Part shown: one piece after another, positions 26,685 through 35,247 of the stretch
How the letters are laid out: each line of letters starts with the position of its first letter
How positions within the stretch are numbered: the stretch's first letter is position 1
Assembly (NCBI GenBank): GCA_023150835.1
Contig: JAKLKB010000037.1
Coordinates: 1-47,436, forward strand
Direction of reading: 5' to 3'
DNA length: 47,436 bases
Origin: Myxococcota bacterium
GTDB lineage: Bacteria > Myxococcota_C > UBA6777
The notes under the pieces: model-generated
Told to the model about the DNA's origin: nothing
What the model saw: only the letters and a program-made list of their open reading frames with translations
Database searches by the model: none
Translations under genes and position numbers: made by a program

Positions 26685-27437
26685 ATGGGTTTCTTGAGCA
26701 ATCTTTTCGGCGGTTCCGAAGAAAGCTTTGTCAAAAAGCATGTGAATCGCATCCTCAACAAATACGCCCAAAAAGAACTCCGCGATGAGTCCTTTCACGC
26801 GCTCGCCCAAAAAGCAACCCCTGCCTCCATCTACGGGCTATTGCAGCGTTTTACCTACGATCATCCTGAAAGCATCGTCGACGAAAACGAAAAGTACAAA
26901 GTCATCGCTTTGCTTGAGTCTCTTGGAGAGGAGAGTGTCGGAGAGCCCCTGCGCCGTTATCTCAAAGAGCAAAACCAAGTATCGATGGCCTTGATCGCTC
27001 TCGAAAGTATCGAAGGCCCCGAAGAAACCGAAGCCGAGATCATGCGGCAACTCGCCCAAGCCGATCCGAGCGATAGCTGGAGTACAGAACGAAAACTCCA
27101 ACTGATCAATCACCTCGATAACTACGACGCGATCGAAGATCCCTCCACCTTGTTTGTTTTTCTTGACGACGTGAACGACGACGTGATCTTTCGTTGCATC
27201 GATATCCTCGAAAAATCACTACAAAAGAGCGAAGAACTCCGCAATCAGATCCGCGAACGGCTGGTCCAACAACTCGCCCACGAAGACACCAGCGCTCGCA
27301 TCCGCGCCCGTATCCTCGACCTTTCGATCCAATGCAAGTGGTACGTCGGCGATCTGCGAAAAGAACTCGAAGAAAAACTCCCCGACGGCTACTTCTTCGA
27401 CAAGCGCGGCCACATCAAGGTCCGCGAACGCTCTTAA
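26685..27437 (+). CDS. HEAT-repeat-like cytoplasmic protein
   Basis: The start at 26685 has AAGGAG eight bases upstream and gives 250 residues (MGFLSNLFGGSEESF). The open frame to 26622 has no ribosome-binding site. There is no signal peptide. The protein is all-helical and acidic, with repeated helix pairs such as KYKVIALLESLGEESVGEPLR, QVSMALIALESIEG and NDDVIFRCIDILEKSLQ that fit HEAT/Armadillo-like repeats. A phosphatase- or kinase-scaffold role is possible but unsupported. It ends in a convergent gap filled by family-1 repeats. Confidence 0.85.
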   Translation: MGFLSNLFGGSEESFVKKHVNRILNKYAQKELRDESFHALAQKATPASIYGLLQRFTYDHPESIVDENEKYKVIALLESLGEESVGEPLRRYLKEQNQVSMALIALESIEGPEETEAEIMRQLAQADPSDSWSTERKLQLINHLDNYDAIEDPSTLFVFLDDVNDDVIFRCIDILEKSLQKSEELRNQIRERLVQQLAHEDTSARIRARILDLSIQCKWYVGDLRKELEEKLPDGYFFDKRGHIKVRERS

Positions 27438-27474
27438 ACACGACCAGAGATCGACAGCGAGCGTTTCTGCTCAG

Positions 27475-27709
27475 ACGAAATCCACCCACGTCGTGACCGC
27501 AAAATGTGGGGGCAGCAAGGTGTGATACGAAATCCGCAGGGTGTGTTACCGTAACGGTGTAGGGGCAGACAGGTGTGGCTGCCCAAGAATCGGGCGTCTA
27601 CGCCTATCTTACGATCACACATCGCTCGGATATCGTATAACTGCCCAACCACAGGGCGTCTACAGCGGATGGCACCTACCCTTCGAGTACACTTCTCTCG
27701 GATATCGTC
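27475..27709 (+). repeat. Older family-1 repeat split by copy C (nested insertion)
   Basis: The left half (27475-27525, from ACGAAATCC through GTGGGGGCAGCAAGGTG) and the right half (27639-27709, from CTGCCCAACCACAGGGCGTC through CTCGGATATCGT) line up with one intact element when the 113-bp copy between them is removed. The break is in the hairpin loop, between the arms GGGGGCAG and CTGCCC. The right end abuts the stop codon of the GGDEF-EAL gene (27710-27712). Confidence 0.8.
27526..27638 (+). repeat. Family-1 dispersed repeat, copy C (inserted copy)
   Basis: A complete 113-bp element: TACGAAATCCGC at the left, GGATATCGTAT at the right, and an internal hairpin GGGGCAG/CTGCCC. TA occurs at both boundaries, as would be expected for a TA target duplication. 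Confidence 0.85.
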
Positions 27710-29899
27710 TCAGCCGACAAAGTCTTTGGGGATCAAGGGTTGGTTTTTCATTAAGACGGCAAATTCATGGGCAGGAAGGGGAGGACTAAACAGGTAGCCT
27801 TGCAAGCGATCGCATTGGATGGAGCGGAGGTAGTTGAGTTGGCTGCGGTTGTGGACGCCTTCTGCGACCACCGTCAATCCGAGACTATGGGCTAAAGCAA
27901 CGATACCTTTGGTGATGGCGGAGTCTTCGGGCTTGTCGGTGAGATCCTTGATAAAGGATTGGTCTACTTTGAGGATCTGTACGGGGAAACGCTTGAGGTA
28001 GAGCAAGCTGGAGTATCCCGTACCAAAGTCGTCGATGGCGATATGAACGCCCATCGCGTGCAAAGCCCGCATTTTTTGGCGAGTCGCCTCTTCGTCTTGG
28101 AGAAAGATATTCTCGGTGATCTCCAGTTCGAGCAGCGAGGGATCAAAGCCCGTCTGTTCGAGGGTACGCGACACCACTTCGACAAAGTTGGCGCGCAAAA
28201 AATGCCACGGCGAGATGTTGACGGACACCATCAGACGGGGGAATCCTTCGGCTTGCCAGACCTTACATTGTCGACAGGCTTCTTGGAGCACCCACTCTCC
28301 GATCGCAACGATCAAGCCCATATCTTCGGCGATCGGGATAAAACGCGCAGGCGAGACCAGTCCAAGATCGGGGTGTTTCCAACGCAGCAACGCTTCCATC
28401 CCTGCGATACGATAATGCGTGGAAGCAGGCGTGGCATGGAGGGTTTGTTGCACCAAAAAGTTTACTGGGATCTCGTTAACGACCTTGACTTGGGGCTGAT
28501 AATACAACTCGAACTGCCCGCGCTCGATCGCCCGACGTAGGCTGTTTTCGAGGGCGAGTCGCTCAAACGCAGCCACGTTGAGCGCAGGTGTGTACAAGTG
28601 GAAGGTGTTTTTGCCTTGCTCTTTGGCTTCGTACATCGCGCTGTAGGCGTTTTTGAGTAGCGCCTGAAAGTCTTCGCCGTCGATCGGATAAAAACTGATG
28701 CCGATGCTTGCGGTCAAGAAAAGCTCGTGGCCGTCTTTTTCAAAGGGTTCTTCAAGGCTGCGCAGCAACATCTGTGCGCTCCGCACCGCAGCTTGGGGTT
28801 CTTTGAGCGAGGGTATCATCACGGCGAATTCGTCTCCACCGAGACGCGAGATGCTTTCGTCTTGGCGGATCGTTTCTTTGAGCCGTTCGGCGACGGAGAG
28901 CAACAATTGGTCGCCAGCGGAGTGGCTAAAGGTATCATTGATCCGCTGGAAACGATCGAGATCAAAGCAAAGCACCGCGACCATCTGACCCGTCTGTGCG
29001 GCTTGGAGGATGGCTTGGCGGAGGCGGTCTTGAAAGAGCAATCGATTGGGAAGCCCTGTGAGTGCGTCGTGTTGGGCAAGGTGTTCAAGGCGTTCAAGAC
29101 TGTACTGGAGTTTTTCTTCGGCTTCTTTGCGCTTGGTGACGTTGCGCGAGATGGATTGAAGCCCGACCACCTGATCCTCTTGATCCAAGATCGGTGAGAG
29201 CGTGGTCTCAAACCACTTGTATCCGCCCTCTCGCAAACGCGACCGCGACATCAACGTCACTTTTTGACCTTGAAGGACTTGCTCGTGCGAGCGTTGGATC
29301 ATGACCCGATCTTCGGGATGAAACAGCACATCATACAGGTTGACTCCGATCAACTCGGAGGGAGCAAACCCCAACAGCCGCTCGCACGACGGACTCACAT
29401 AACGAAACCGCCCATCCACGTAGTGCAACGCCACCATATCGCTTGCATGTTCCGTCACAAGACGAAAGAGCTGTTGCTCTTTGCGCAGTTGTTCGAGTTT
29501 TTCTTGTTCGAGGGTGATATCTTGCAAGACGCCATAAATCAAAACGGCGTCTGCATCGGTGGGATGCGGTTCGGTTTGTGTAAACAAGCGCATCCAACAC
29601 AAGGCGCGATCACGCAGATACGCCCGAAAGTCCAAACAACTGCGCGATCCGATCGGCAGATCCCGCAAAAAGCCTTCGACCAAGGGGCGCTCTTTTTCGT
29701 AGACCCAACGCAAGATCCGATCGGGATCATGCGCTCTCTCGCCCGCCTCAATGCTCTTCTGATGACGGTGATCTTTGAACCATAACAGCCCGATTTCCGC
29801 GCCTTTGCGATGAAACTCCATCGTGTACGCAGAGAGCAACCCTGCAAGCTTTTCGTAATGTGCGATCTGAGGTGTCGAGGGGCGTTTGTTTTCCGTCAT
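27710..29899 (-). CDS. PAS-GGDEF-EAL cyclic di-GMP signalling protein
   Basis: A 729-residue protein without signal peptide or transmembrane segments. A degenerate first sensor (about residues 1-130) is followed by a PAS/PAC domain (about 140-257; FRYVSPSCERLLGF, FHPEDR, SISRNVTKRKEAEEK). The GGDEF domain (about 270-435) has DALTGLPNR and GGDEF intact at 354-358; the inhibitory RxxD site is RQDE, so product inhibition may be altered. The EAL domain (about 450-710) has EAL at 502-504 and DDFGTGYSSL, so phosphodiesterase activity is plausible. About 15 extra residues precede EAL. It could make or degrade c-di-GMP. It follows the acyl-CoA gene cluster by 55 bp, but the start has only a weak ribosome-binding site. 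Confidence 0.95.
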   Translation of the reverse strand: MTENKRPSTPQIAHYEKLAGLLSAYTMEFHRKGAEIGLLWFKDHRHQKSIEAGERAHDPDRILRWVYEKERPLVEGFLRDLPIGSRSCLDFRAYLRDRALCWMRLFTQTEPHPTDADAVLIYGVLQDITLEQEKLEQLRKEQQLFRLVTEHASDMVALHYVDGRFRYVSPSCERLLGFAPSELIGVNLYDVLFHPEDRVMIQRSHEQVLQGQKVTLMSRSRLREGGYKWFETTLSPILDQEDQVVGLQSISRNVTKRKEAEEKLQYSLERLEHLAQHDALTGLPNRLLFQDRLRQAILQAAQTGQMVAVLCFDLDRFQRINDTFSHSAGDQLLLSVAERLKETIRQDESISRLGGDEFAVMIPSLKEPQAAVRSAQMLLRSLEEPFEKDGHELFLTASIGISFYPIDGEDFQALLKNAYSAMYEAKEQGKNTFHLYTPALNVAAFERLALENSLRRAIERGQFELYYQPQVKVVNEIPVNFLVQQTLHATPASTHYRIAGMEALLRWKHPDLGLVSPARFIPIAEDMGLIVAIGEWVLQEACRQCKVWQAEGFPRLMVSVNISPWHFLRANFVEVVSRTLEQTGFDPSLLELEITENIFLQDEEATRQKMRALHAMGVHIAIDDFGTGYSSLLYLKRFPVQILKVDQSFIKDLTDKPEDSAITKGIVALAHSLGLTVVAEGVHNRSQLNYLRSIQCDRLQGYLFSPPLPAHEFAVLMKNQPLIPKDFVG

Positions 29900-29954
29900 G
29901 TTTTTGCACGCAGGCCGTTAGTGGTTTGTCAACAAAAGACACAAAAGAGCCGTG

Positions 29955-30728
29955 TTACCGCCCTTTCCAAGACGGCTCACGCTTTTCCATAAAGGCCGCG
30001 ATCCCCTCCATCGCATCTTCCGTTTGGATCAACTTATACAGGGCAGCCGCCAATTCTTCAACAGCTTCTTCAAAAGGACGTCCCGCGACCGCACGCATGG
30101 CGCGCTTGCCTTCTTGTTGCGCCAGCGGTCCGCCGCCCAACAGCGCCTTGAGCACGCCCTCCACCGCCTGATCCAAAGCCTCGGCAGGGACGACTTGGTT
30201 GACGAGATGGTACGCAAGCGCTTCTTGGGCGCTGAGGCGTTCACCACACAAGATCATCCGCATGGCGGCTTTGCGCGGCATCTGCTGCAAGATCAGCGGC
30301 GAGATCATCATCGGAAACAATCCCACACGCACTTCGGGCGTGCCGATCTTGGCGTCCTCTTGGGCGATCACGATATCACACGCCAACATCAAGCCCATGC
30401 CTCCCCCCAACGCAAGCCCATTGACCCGCGCCACCGTAGGCTTTGAAAACGATTGCATCGCTTGGAGCAGCTTGGCGTACGCTTTGGTTCCTGCGGTGGG
30501 ATCTTCCCCCCCCGAAAAACCAGACCCCAGATCCGCTCCTGACGAAAACGCCTTCTTTCCTGCACCCGTCAAACAAACCACGCGCACCGCTGGATCTTGC
30601 TCTAGCGACACAAACACCGAAAGCATCTCTGCGATCAAAGAATCACTTAACGCATTGCGCCGTTCTTCTCGGTTGATCGTCAACCATGCCACACCATCCG
30701 CACGCCGTTGACACAAAAGCTCTGTCAT
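29955..30728 (-). CDS. Enoyl-CoA hydratase/isomerase, LiuC-like
   Basis: A 257-residue crotonase-fold protein with GGGAAGAG before the start. Oxyanion-hole segments are AFSSGADL and NGLALGGGMG; the second catalytic Glu is Glu132 (GTPEVRVG). The position of the first catalytic Glu of classical crotonase is Gly112 (ALGGGMGL). Together with LFPMMISPLIL this resembles 3-methylglutaconyl-CoA hydratases of the LiuC type. Its place after carboxylase subunits supports a role in leucine/isovalerate breakdown, hydrating 3-methylglutaconyl-CoA to HMG-CoA. A general enoyl-CoA hydratase/isomerase cannot be excluded. Confidence 0.9.
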   Translation of the reverse strand: MTELLCQRRADGVAWLTINREERRNALSDSLIAEMLSVFVSLEQDPAVRVVCLTGAGKKAFSSGADLGSGFSGGEDPTAGTKAYAKLLQAMQSFSKPTVARVNGLALGGGMGLMLACDIVIAQEDAKIGTPEVRVGLFPMMISPLILQQMPRKAAMRMILCGERLSAQEALAYHLVNQVVPAEALDQAVEGVLKALLGGGPLAQQEGKRAMRAVAGRPFEEAVEELAAALYKLIQTEDAMEGIAAFMEKREPSWKGR

Positions 30729-30792
30729 ACCACTCTTCCCTCGAATTCTTTTGGTTCACACAAAAACTCTACCACACCACTCTTCCCTCGGA

Positions 30793-31293
30793 TTATTCGG
30801 GCTTTGTGGCTTCTGCAAAGTCCACCAGATGCTGACCTGCATTCACTTGATCGCCTTCTTTGACCAATATCTTTTGCACGACAGCTTCACGCGGCGCATA
30901 CAAGGTGGTTTCCATCTTCATCGCGCTCATCACCAACAACTCTTGATTCTTTTTGACCTGTTGGCCTTCTTTGACCAAGATCCGCACGATCACCCCGGGC
31001 ATCGGCGGCGTGACATGGGCTTGATCTCCGCCCGCCCCTCGCCCTCGACGACGTGAAGCGTCTTGAAGAGTGTAGGATTGTCCACGAAAGAACACCGTCT
31101 TTTCCGCAGGATCGCTGATCACGGCGAAGTGATGGCGCTTTCCATCCACCAACGCAGACAAACGCCGATCAGGCAGGCGCGTGGCTTCCACCTGATAATG
31201 GCGATCCCCCACCTGCATCACAAATCCGCCATCTTCGCGCTTTTTGACCAACACTTCGTGCGTCTCTTCACCCACTTTCACTTTGTACTGCAT
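30793..31293 (-). CDS. Biotin carboxyl carrier protein of acyl-CoA carboxylase
   Basis: A 166-residue protein with AAGGA before the start. The C-terminal biotinyl domain (about residues 93-163) opens PPMPGVIVRILVKEGQ and has the biotin site AMKM with Lys126, then DQVNAGQHLVDF. The N-terminal part (about 1-85) resembles the BC-CT-mediating region found between the domains of long acyl-CoA carboxylase alpha subunits. It would carry carboxybiotin from the biotin carboxylase to the carboxyltransferase. In many methylcrotonyl-CoA carboxylases this domain is fused to the carboxylase; here it is separate. Confidence 0.95.
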   Translation of the reverse strand: MQYKVKVGEETHEVLVKKREDGGFVMQVGDRHYQVEATRLPDRRLSALVDGKRHHFAVISDPAEKTVFFRGQSYTLQDASRRRGRGAGGDQAHVTPPMPGVIVRILVKEGQQVKKNQELLVMSAMKMETTLYAPREAVVQKILVKEGDQVNAGQHLVDFAEATKPE

Positions 31294-31377
31294 CCCTGTT
31301 CCTTTCCACCTTCCAACCTACATCCGCGTGCGATACGCAGATCGACTCAATTTCCAAGACCACCGCTCTAGGGGTGA

Positions 31378-31490
31378 TACGATATCCGAGTGATGTGTAC
31401 ACAAAGGATCGTACACAGACGCCCTGTCATTGGGCAGCCACACCTGTCTGCCCCTACGCCTTTGCGGTAACACAACGGGCGGATTTCGTG
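31378..31490 (-). repeat. Family-1 dispersed repeat, copy D
   Basis: A complete copy in minus orientation: TACGATATCCGAG at its left and GCGGATTTCG at its right. It lies in the 374-bp gap between the biotin carboxylase and biotin carrier genes, directly beside a family-2 element. With that element it occupies most of the gap. Confidence 0.85.
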
Positions 31491-31502
31491 TGACTTGTTG
31501 CC

Positions 31503-31636
31503 AAAAAAGCCGTGTTCGCGAATGCTCAAGCGACAGAGTTGTCTGTGTAAAAAACGATCGATCTCTTCGCCCCTCACGGGGTCAAGGGGACAAAGTTCCC
31601 TTGCGGGGTTTGGGGCAGCGCCCCAACAAACCAACC
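31503..31636 (+). repeat. Family-2 multi-hairpin repeat, copy R1
   Basis: The element opens AAAAAAGCCGTGTTCGCG and ends in hairpins: CCCC/GGGG around 31570-31580, GGGGAC/GTTCCC, then TTGGGGC/GCCCCAA. It lies 31 bp beyond the biotin carboxylase stop codon (the gene is on the minus strand). Confidence 0.8.
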
Positions 31637-31667
31637 ATCCACTCCGAGGCTGTTCGCAAAAGCCCGA

Positions 31668-33173
31668 TTATTCGTTCATTCGCCAAGATCCAAGCGTCTG
31701 CCAAGGTGAAGGCGGCACGCCCTCTCCCCCGCCCGAGCGCGCACTTGCCGCGTTGTTTGCGGCAGGAAACATCTCATCCAAGACGTACGCAAGACAAGCC
31801 AGATCGACTTGGTCTTGTGAAGGCTGCCAGTTGGAAAAGTAATCCTTCAAAAAGTGCGTGCTGAGTTCTCCACGCCCAAAGGCTTCGTGTTGCATCACAT
31901 CGATCAGATAAGCTACAGGCGTTTGAATCCCCAAGACGGCGTACTGTCGCAAAGCCTCGATCATGCGTTCGCGTGCAGCTTGTCGGGTGGGTCCATGCGC
32001 GATCAGCTTCGCAAGGATCGGATCGTAGTACACAGGCACTTCGACTTCGGCGTAGACACCGATGTCGTGGCGGATCCCCGGACCTTGGGGCAGATGGATC
32101 TGGCGGATCTTTCCCGGACTGGGTGCAAAGCCGTGAGCAGGATCTTCGGCGTAGATCCGACACTCAAAAGCATGACCTTGGGCGCGGATATCTTGTTGTT
32201 GGAGCCTCAATGGTTGCCCTGCTGCGATCTCGATCTGCAAGCGCACCAGATCCAGCCCTGTGACGGCCTCTGTCACGGGATGCTCGACTTGCAAGCGCGT
32301 ATTCACTTCCAAGAAATAAAAATCGCGGGTTTGACCATCCAGCAAAAACTCGACCGTTCCGGCGTTGACGTAGCCTGTCGCCCGCACCACTTCGACCGCT
32401 GCCTCACCCATCCGATCACGCAACGCCTGATCCAAGATCGGCGAAGGCGTCTCCTCGATGATCTTCTGATAACGCCGCTGTATCGAGCATTCTCGTTCCA
32501 AAAGATGGATCGCATGGCCGTATTTGTCTGCGAGGATCTGGAACTCGATGTGGCGGGGTTGTGCGATGTACTTTTCAACGTACACTCGACTGTCGCCAAA
32601 GGCCGCCATCGCTTCGCTTGCGGCTTGTTTGCATGCAGCATCAAAGTCTTCTGGGCGCTCGACGATCCGCATCCCTTTTCCACCGCCGCCCGCTGCTGCT
32701 TTGATCAACACAGGATATCCCACCGCTGCCACCGCTTGTTTGGCTTCTTCGGGAGGTGTGCCTTCTAACAAAACCCCCGGAGTGACGGGAACACCTCGCG
32801 ATTGCATCAACGCACGCGCCACCAACTTGTCTCCAAGCTGATCGATCACTCCTGCCGATGGACCGATAAACACGATCCCTGCTTCTTCGCATGCCTTTGC
32901 AAAAGGCGCTCGTTCCGACAAAAACCCATACCCGGGATGGATCGCTTCGGCTCCTGTCTTGCGGGCCGCTTCGATGATCCGATCGATCCGCAGATAACTT
33001 GCTTGCGGCTCCGATTCACCGATGTATACGGCCTCATCCGCTTCCAAGACGTGCAAGGCTGCTTTGTCTGCCGCTGAATACACCGCAACCGTCGCGATCC
33101 CCATCACTTTGCAAGTGCGCATCACACGCACCGCGATCTCTCCTCGATTGGCTACCAAGATCTTGCGAAACAT
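31668..33173 (-). CDS. Biotin carboxylase subunit of acyl-CoA carboxylase
   Basis: The start at 33173 (MFRKILVANRGEIAVR, GAGGAG ten bases upstream) gives 501 residues; an upstream extension to 33245 lacks family similarity. Biotin carboxylase signatures are ANRGEIAVRVMRTC, HPGYGFLSE, the ATP-grasp loop AAAGGGGKGM, ERECSIQRRYQKIIEE, TVEFLL and EVNTRLQVEHPVTE. It carboxylates biotin on the carrier protein using ATP and bicarbonate. With the neighbouring carboxyltransferase it most likely belongs to a methylcrotonyl-CoA carboxylase. The last 25 residues are low-complexity (SARSGGGEGVPPSP). Confidence 0.96.
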   Translation of the reverse strand: MFRKILVANRGEIAVRVMRTCKVMGIATVAVYSAADKAALHVLEADEAVYIGESEPQASYLRIDRIIEAARKTGAEAIHPGYGFLSERAPFAKACEEAGIVFIGPSAGVIDQLGDKLVARALMQSRGVPVTPGVLLEGTPPEEAKQAVAAVGYPVLIKAAAGGGGKGMRIVERPEDFDAACKQAASEAMAAFGDSRVYVEKYIAQPRHIEFQILADKYGHAIHLLERECSIQRRYQKIIEETPSPILDQALRDRMGEAAVEVVRATGYVNAGTVEFLLDGQTRDFYFLEVNTRLQVEHPVTEAVTGLDLVRLQIEIAAGQPLRLQQQDIRAQGHAFECRIYAEDPAHGFAPSPGKIRQIHLPQGPGIRHDIGVYAEVEVPVYYDPILAKLIAHGPTRQAARERMIEALRQYAVLGIQTPVAYLIDVMQHEAFGRGELSTHFLKDYFSNWQPSQDQVDLACLAYVLDEMFPAANNAASARSGGGEGVPPSPWQTLGSWRMNE

Positions 33174-33278
33174 CCGCTTGTTGCTCCTCTTCTCGCGCTT
33201 CCTCGACTCGTCTTGCGCTGGCTTCTTAAACAAGAACATCCTCAAAACACGAAGCTCACGCCAAATTCACTTGTCGAC

Positions 33279-33412
33279 AAAAAACCCCGTGCTCGGGGAC
33301 GTTCGAGCGGCAGCACCGTGCATTTGAAAAACACCTGCTCGCTCCGCCGATACGGGGTCAAGGGAGCCGCGCTCCCTTGTGGGGCGTGGGGCAAAGCCCC
33401 ACCAAACCACCC
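33279..33412 (+). repeat. Family-2 multi-hairpin repeat, copy R2
   Basis: A copy similar in length to R1, with GGGAGC/GCTCCC and GTGGGGC/GCCCCAC hairpins. Several stem bases differ from R1 in compensating pairs. It ends 15 bp beyond the stop of the carboxyltransferase gene (minus strand) and lies within the 254-bp gap before the biotin carboxylase start. Confidence 0.82.
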
Positions 33413-33427
33413 GACAAGTCAGTGCCA

Positions 33428-35041
33428 TTACATACGAAACACGCCAAATCCCGAATAATCGGGGATCTCTGCATTGAGCGCAGCCGCAAGCGAAAGCGCC
33501 AAGACCTCACGAGAACGGGCGGGATCCACCAAACCATCGTCCCACATCCGCGCCGTACTAAAATACGCGTTGCTCTCTTCCTCACTGGTTTCGACGGTAA
33601 ATTGGCGCAACCCCTCGACTTGATCGGGTGGAAGAGGCGGCTCGCCATCGCGCATCAACTGATCTTGTTTGACCGAGATCATCACGTCCGCAGCTTGTTC
33701 GCCCCCCATCACCGAGATCTGCGCATTCGGCCACATCCACAAAAATCGCGGACTGTAGGCTCGACCACACATCGCATAATTGCCCGCGCCAAACGAACCA
33801 CCCACCACCATCGTAATCTTCGGAACTTCGGCCAAGGACACCGCAGCCACCATCTTGTGGCCTTCTTTGGTGATGCCTTCTTTTTCGTACTTGCTGCCGA
33901 TAATGAAGCCGCTGATGTTTTGCAAAAAGATCAAGGGGATCTTGTCTCGGTTGCAAAGTTGAATGAACTGTGTTCCTTTGCGCGCACTTTCGGGGAACAA
34001 CACGCCGTTGTTCGCCAAGATCCCCACAGGATAGCCGTGAAGATAGGCCCAACCGCATACCAAGGTCGAGCCGTACATCGGCTTGAACTCCAAAAACTCG
34101 CTGCCATCGACGACGCGAGCGATCACTTCGCGGCAGTCGTAAGGGACACTCAGGCGCTCGGGGATGACGCCATAAAGCTCTTTGGGATCGTAGAGTGGGG
34201 GTTTGGGGGTGCGCATCGGCAAGGCGCATTTTTTGGTGGGCGGTAAGCGACTGACGATCTGCCGAACGAGGCGGATCGCATCCGCATCATCGTCCGCTGG
34301 AAAGTCCGAAACCCCCGATATCGCGCAATGTGTGTCTGCTCCCCCCAACTCTTCGGCGCTGACGATCTCGCCCGTAGCAGCGCGCACCAACGGCGGCCCC
34401 CCCAAAAACACGGCTCCTGTATTTCTCACATGCACCACATAGTCGGACATCGCAGGGATATACGCACCGCCTGCCGTGCAAAGGCCCATCACAGCGGTCA
34501 CTTGGGGAATGCCCATCTTAGACATCCATGCTTGGTTGTAAAAGATCCGTCCACCGTGTTGTGCATCCGGGAAAACTTCGGATTGCAGCGGTAGGAACGC
34601 TCCCCCTGAGTCGATCAGGTTGATGCAAGGAAGGCGGTTTTGCATCGCGATCTCTTGCAGACGCAAACTTTTTTTGACGCCCATCGGATAGATCGTACCG
34701 CCTTTGATCATCGCATCGTTGGCGTTGATCATCACTTCCCGCCCCTCGACGACGCCGATCCCACCGATGATTCCTGCGCTATACACGCGCTCGTCATACA
34801 TCTTCCAAGCCGCCAGCGCACCGATCTCCAAAAACGGGCTGTCTCGATCTAGCAGCAACCCCAAACGCTCTCGCACAGGGAGTTTCCCTTGGGAGACGTG
34901 TCGCTCATAAGCCTTTGGTGAGCGATCTTCGATCGCTGTTTGCAGTTCTTTGCGCATCCGCGCCACTTTTTTTTCCATCGCTTCTGCGTTGCGCTTGAAC
35001 TGGTCGCTGCTTGTGTCCACACGCGTCTCTAGAACATCCAT
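33428..35041 (-). CDS. mccB: Methylcrotonyl-CoA carboxylase-type carboxyltransferase (beta subunit)
   Basis: A 537-residue protein of the normal length for MCC beta. Diagnostic segments include KGGTIYPMGVKKSLRLQEIA, LIDSGGAFLPLQ, GLCTAGGAYIPAMSD, GPPLVRAATGE, FLQNISGFIIGSKYEKEGI, GNYAMCGRAYSPRFLWMWPN and VMGGEQAADV. This pattern fits methylcrotonyl-/geranyl-CoA carboxyltransferases better than propionyl-CoA ones. It transfers CO2 from biotin to 3-methylcrotonyl-CoA in leucine degradation. It is the first gene of a minus-strand run: CT, biotin carboxylase, carrier protein, enoyl-CoA hydratase. Confidence 0.95.
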   Translation of the reverse strand: MDVLETRVDTSSDQFKRNAEAMEKKVARMRKELQTAIEDRSPKAYERHVSQGKLPVRERLGLLLDRDSPFLEIGALAAWKMYDERVYSAGIIGGIGVVEGREVMINANDAMIKGGTIYPMGVKKSLRLQEIAMQNRLPCINLIDSGGAFLPLQSEVFPDAQHGGRIFYNQAWMSKMGIPQVTAVMGLCTAGGAYIPAMSDYVVHVRNTGAVFLGGPPLVRAATGEIVSAEELGGADTHCAISGVSDFPADDDADAIRLVRQIVSRLPPTKKCALPMRTPKPPLYDPKELYGVIPERLSVPYDCREVIARVVDGSEFLEFKPMYGSTLVCGWAYLHGYPVGILANNGVLFPESARKGTQFIQLCNRDKIPLIFLQNISGFIIGSKYEKEGITKEGHKMVAAVSLAEVPKITMVVGGSFGAGNYAMCGRAYSPRFLWMWPNAQISVMGGEQAADVMISVKQDQLMRDGEPPLPPDQVEGLRQFTVETSEEESNAYFSTARMWDDGLVDPARSREVLALSLAAALNAEIPDYSGFGVFRM

Positions 35042-35187
35042 CGCCGCACCTCCGATCGCTTGTTGTCTTGGCCTTTGCGCAGTGTTGCCTTCTTCGGCTT
35101 TTCTGAACGCGAGGATTTCTTCACGGATTTGCCCGCGCTGTCAAGACAAAGCAACCGCTCGCTTGATTTTCCTCGGATTTACGCGAT

Positions 35188-35244
35188 TGGTTTGCGTGAT
35201 GGGGCGCTGCCCCATACCCCGCTTCCTTAGCGCGAGGCTTTTTG
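35188..35244 (-). repeat. Family-2 multi-hairpin repeat, copy R3 (short)
   Basis: Read on the minus strand it has AAAAAGCCTCGCGCT, GCGGGGT and the hairpin ATGGGGC/GCCCCAT, with the middle part of R1/R2 missing. It sits three bases beyond the stop of the gene fragment at 35248, and between that and the carboxyltransferase start. Confidence 0.7.
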
Positions 35245-35247
35245 CGG

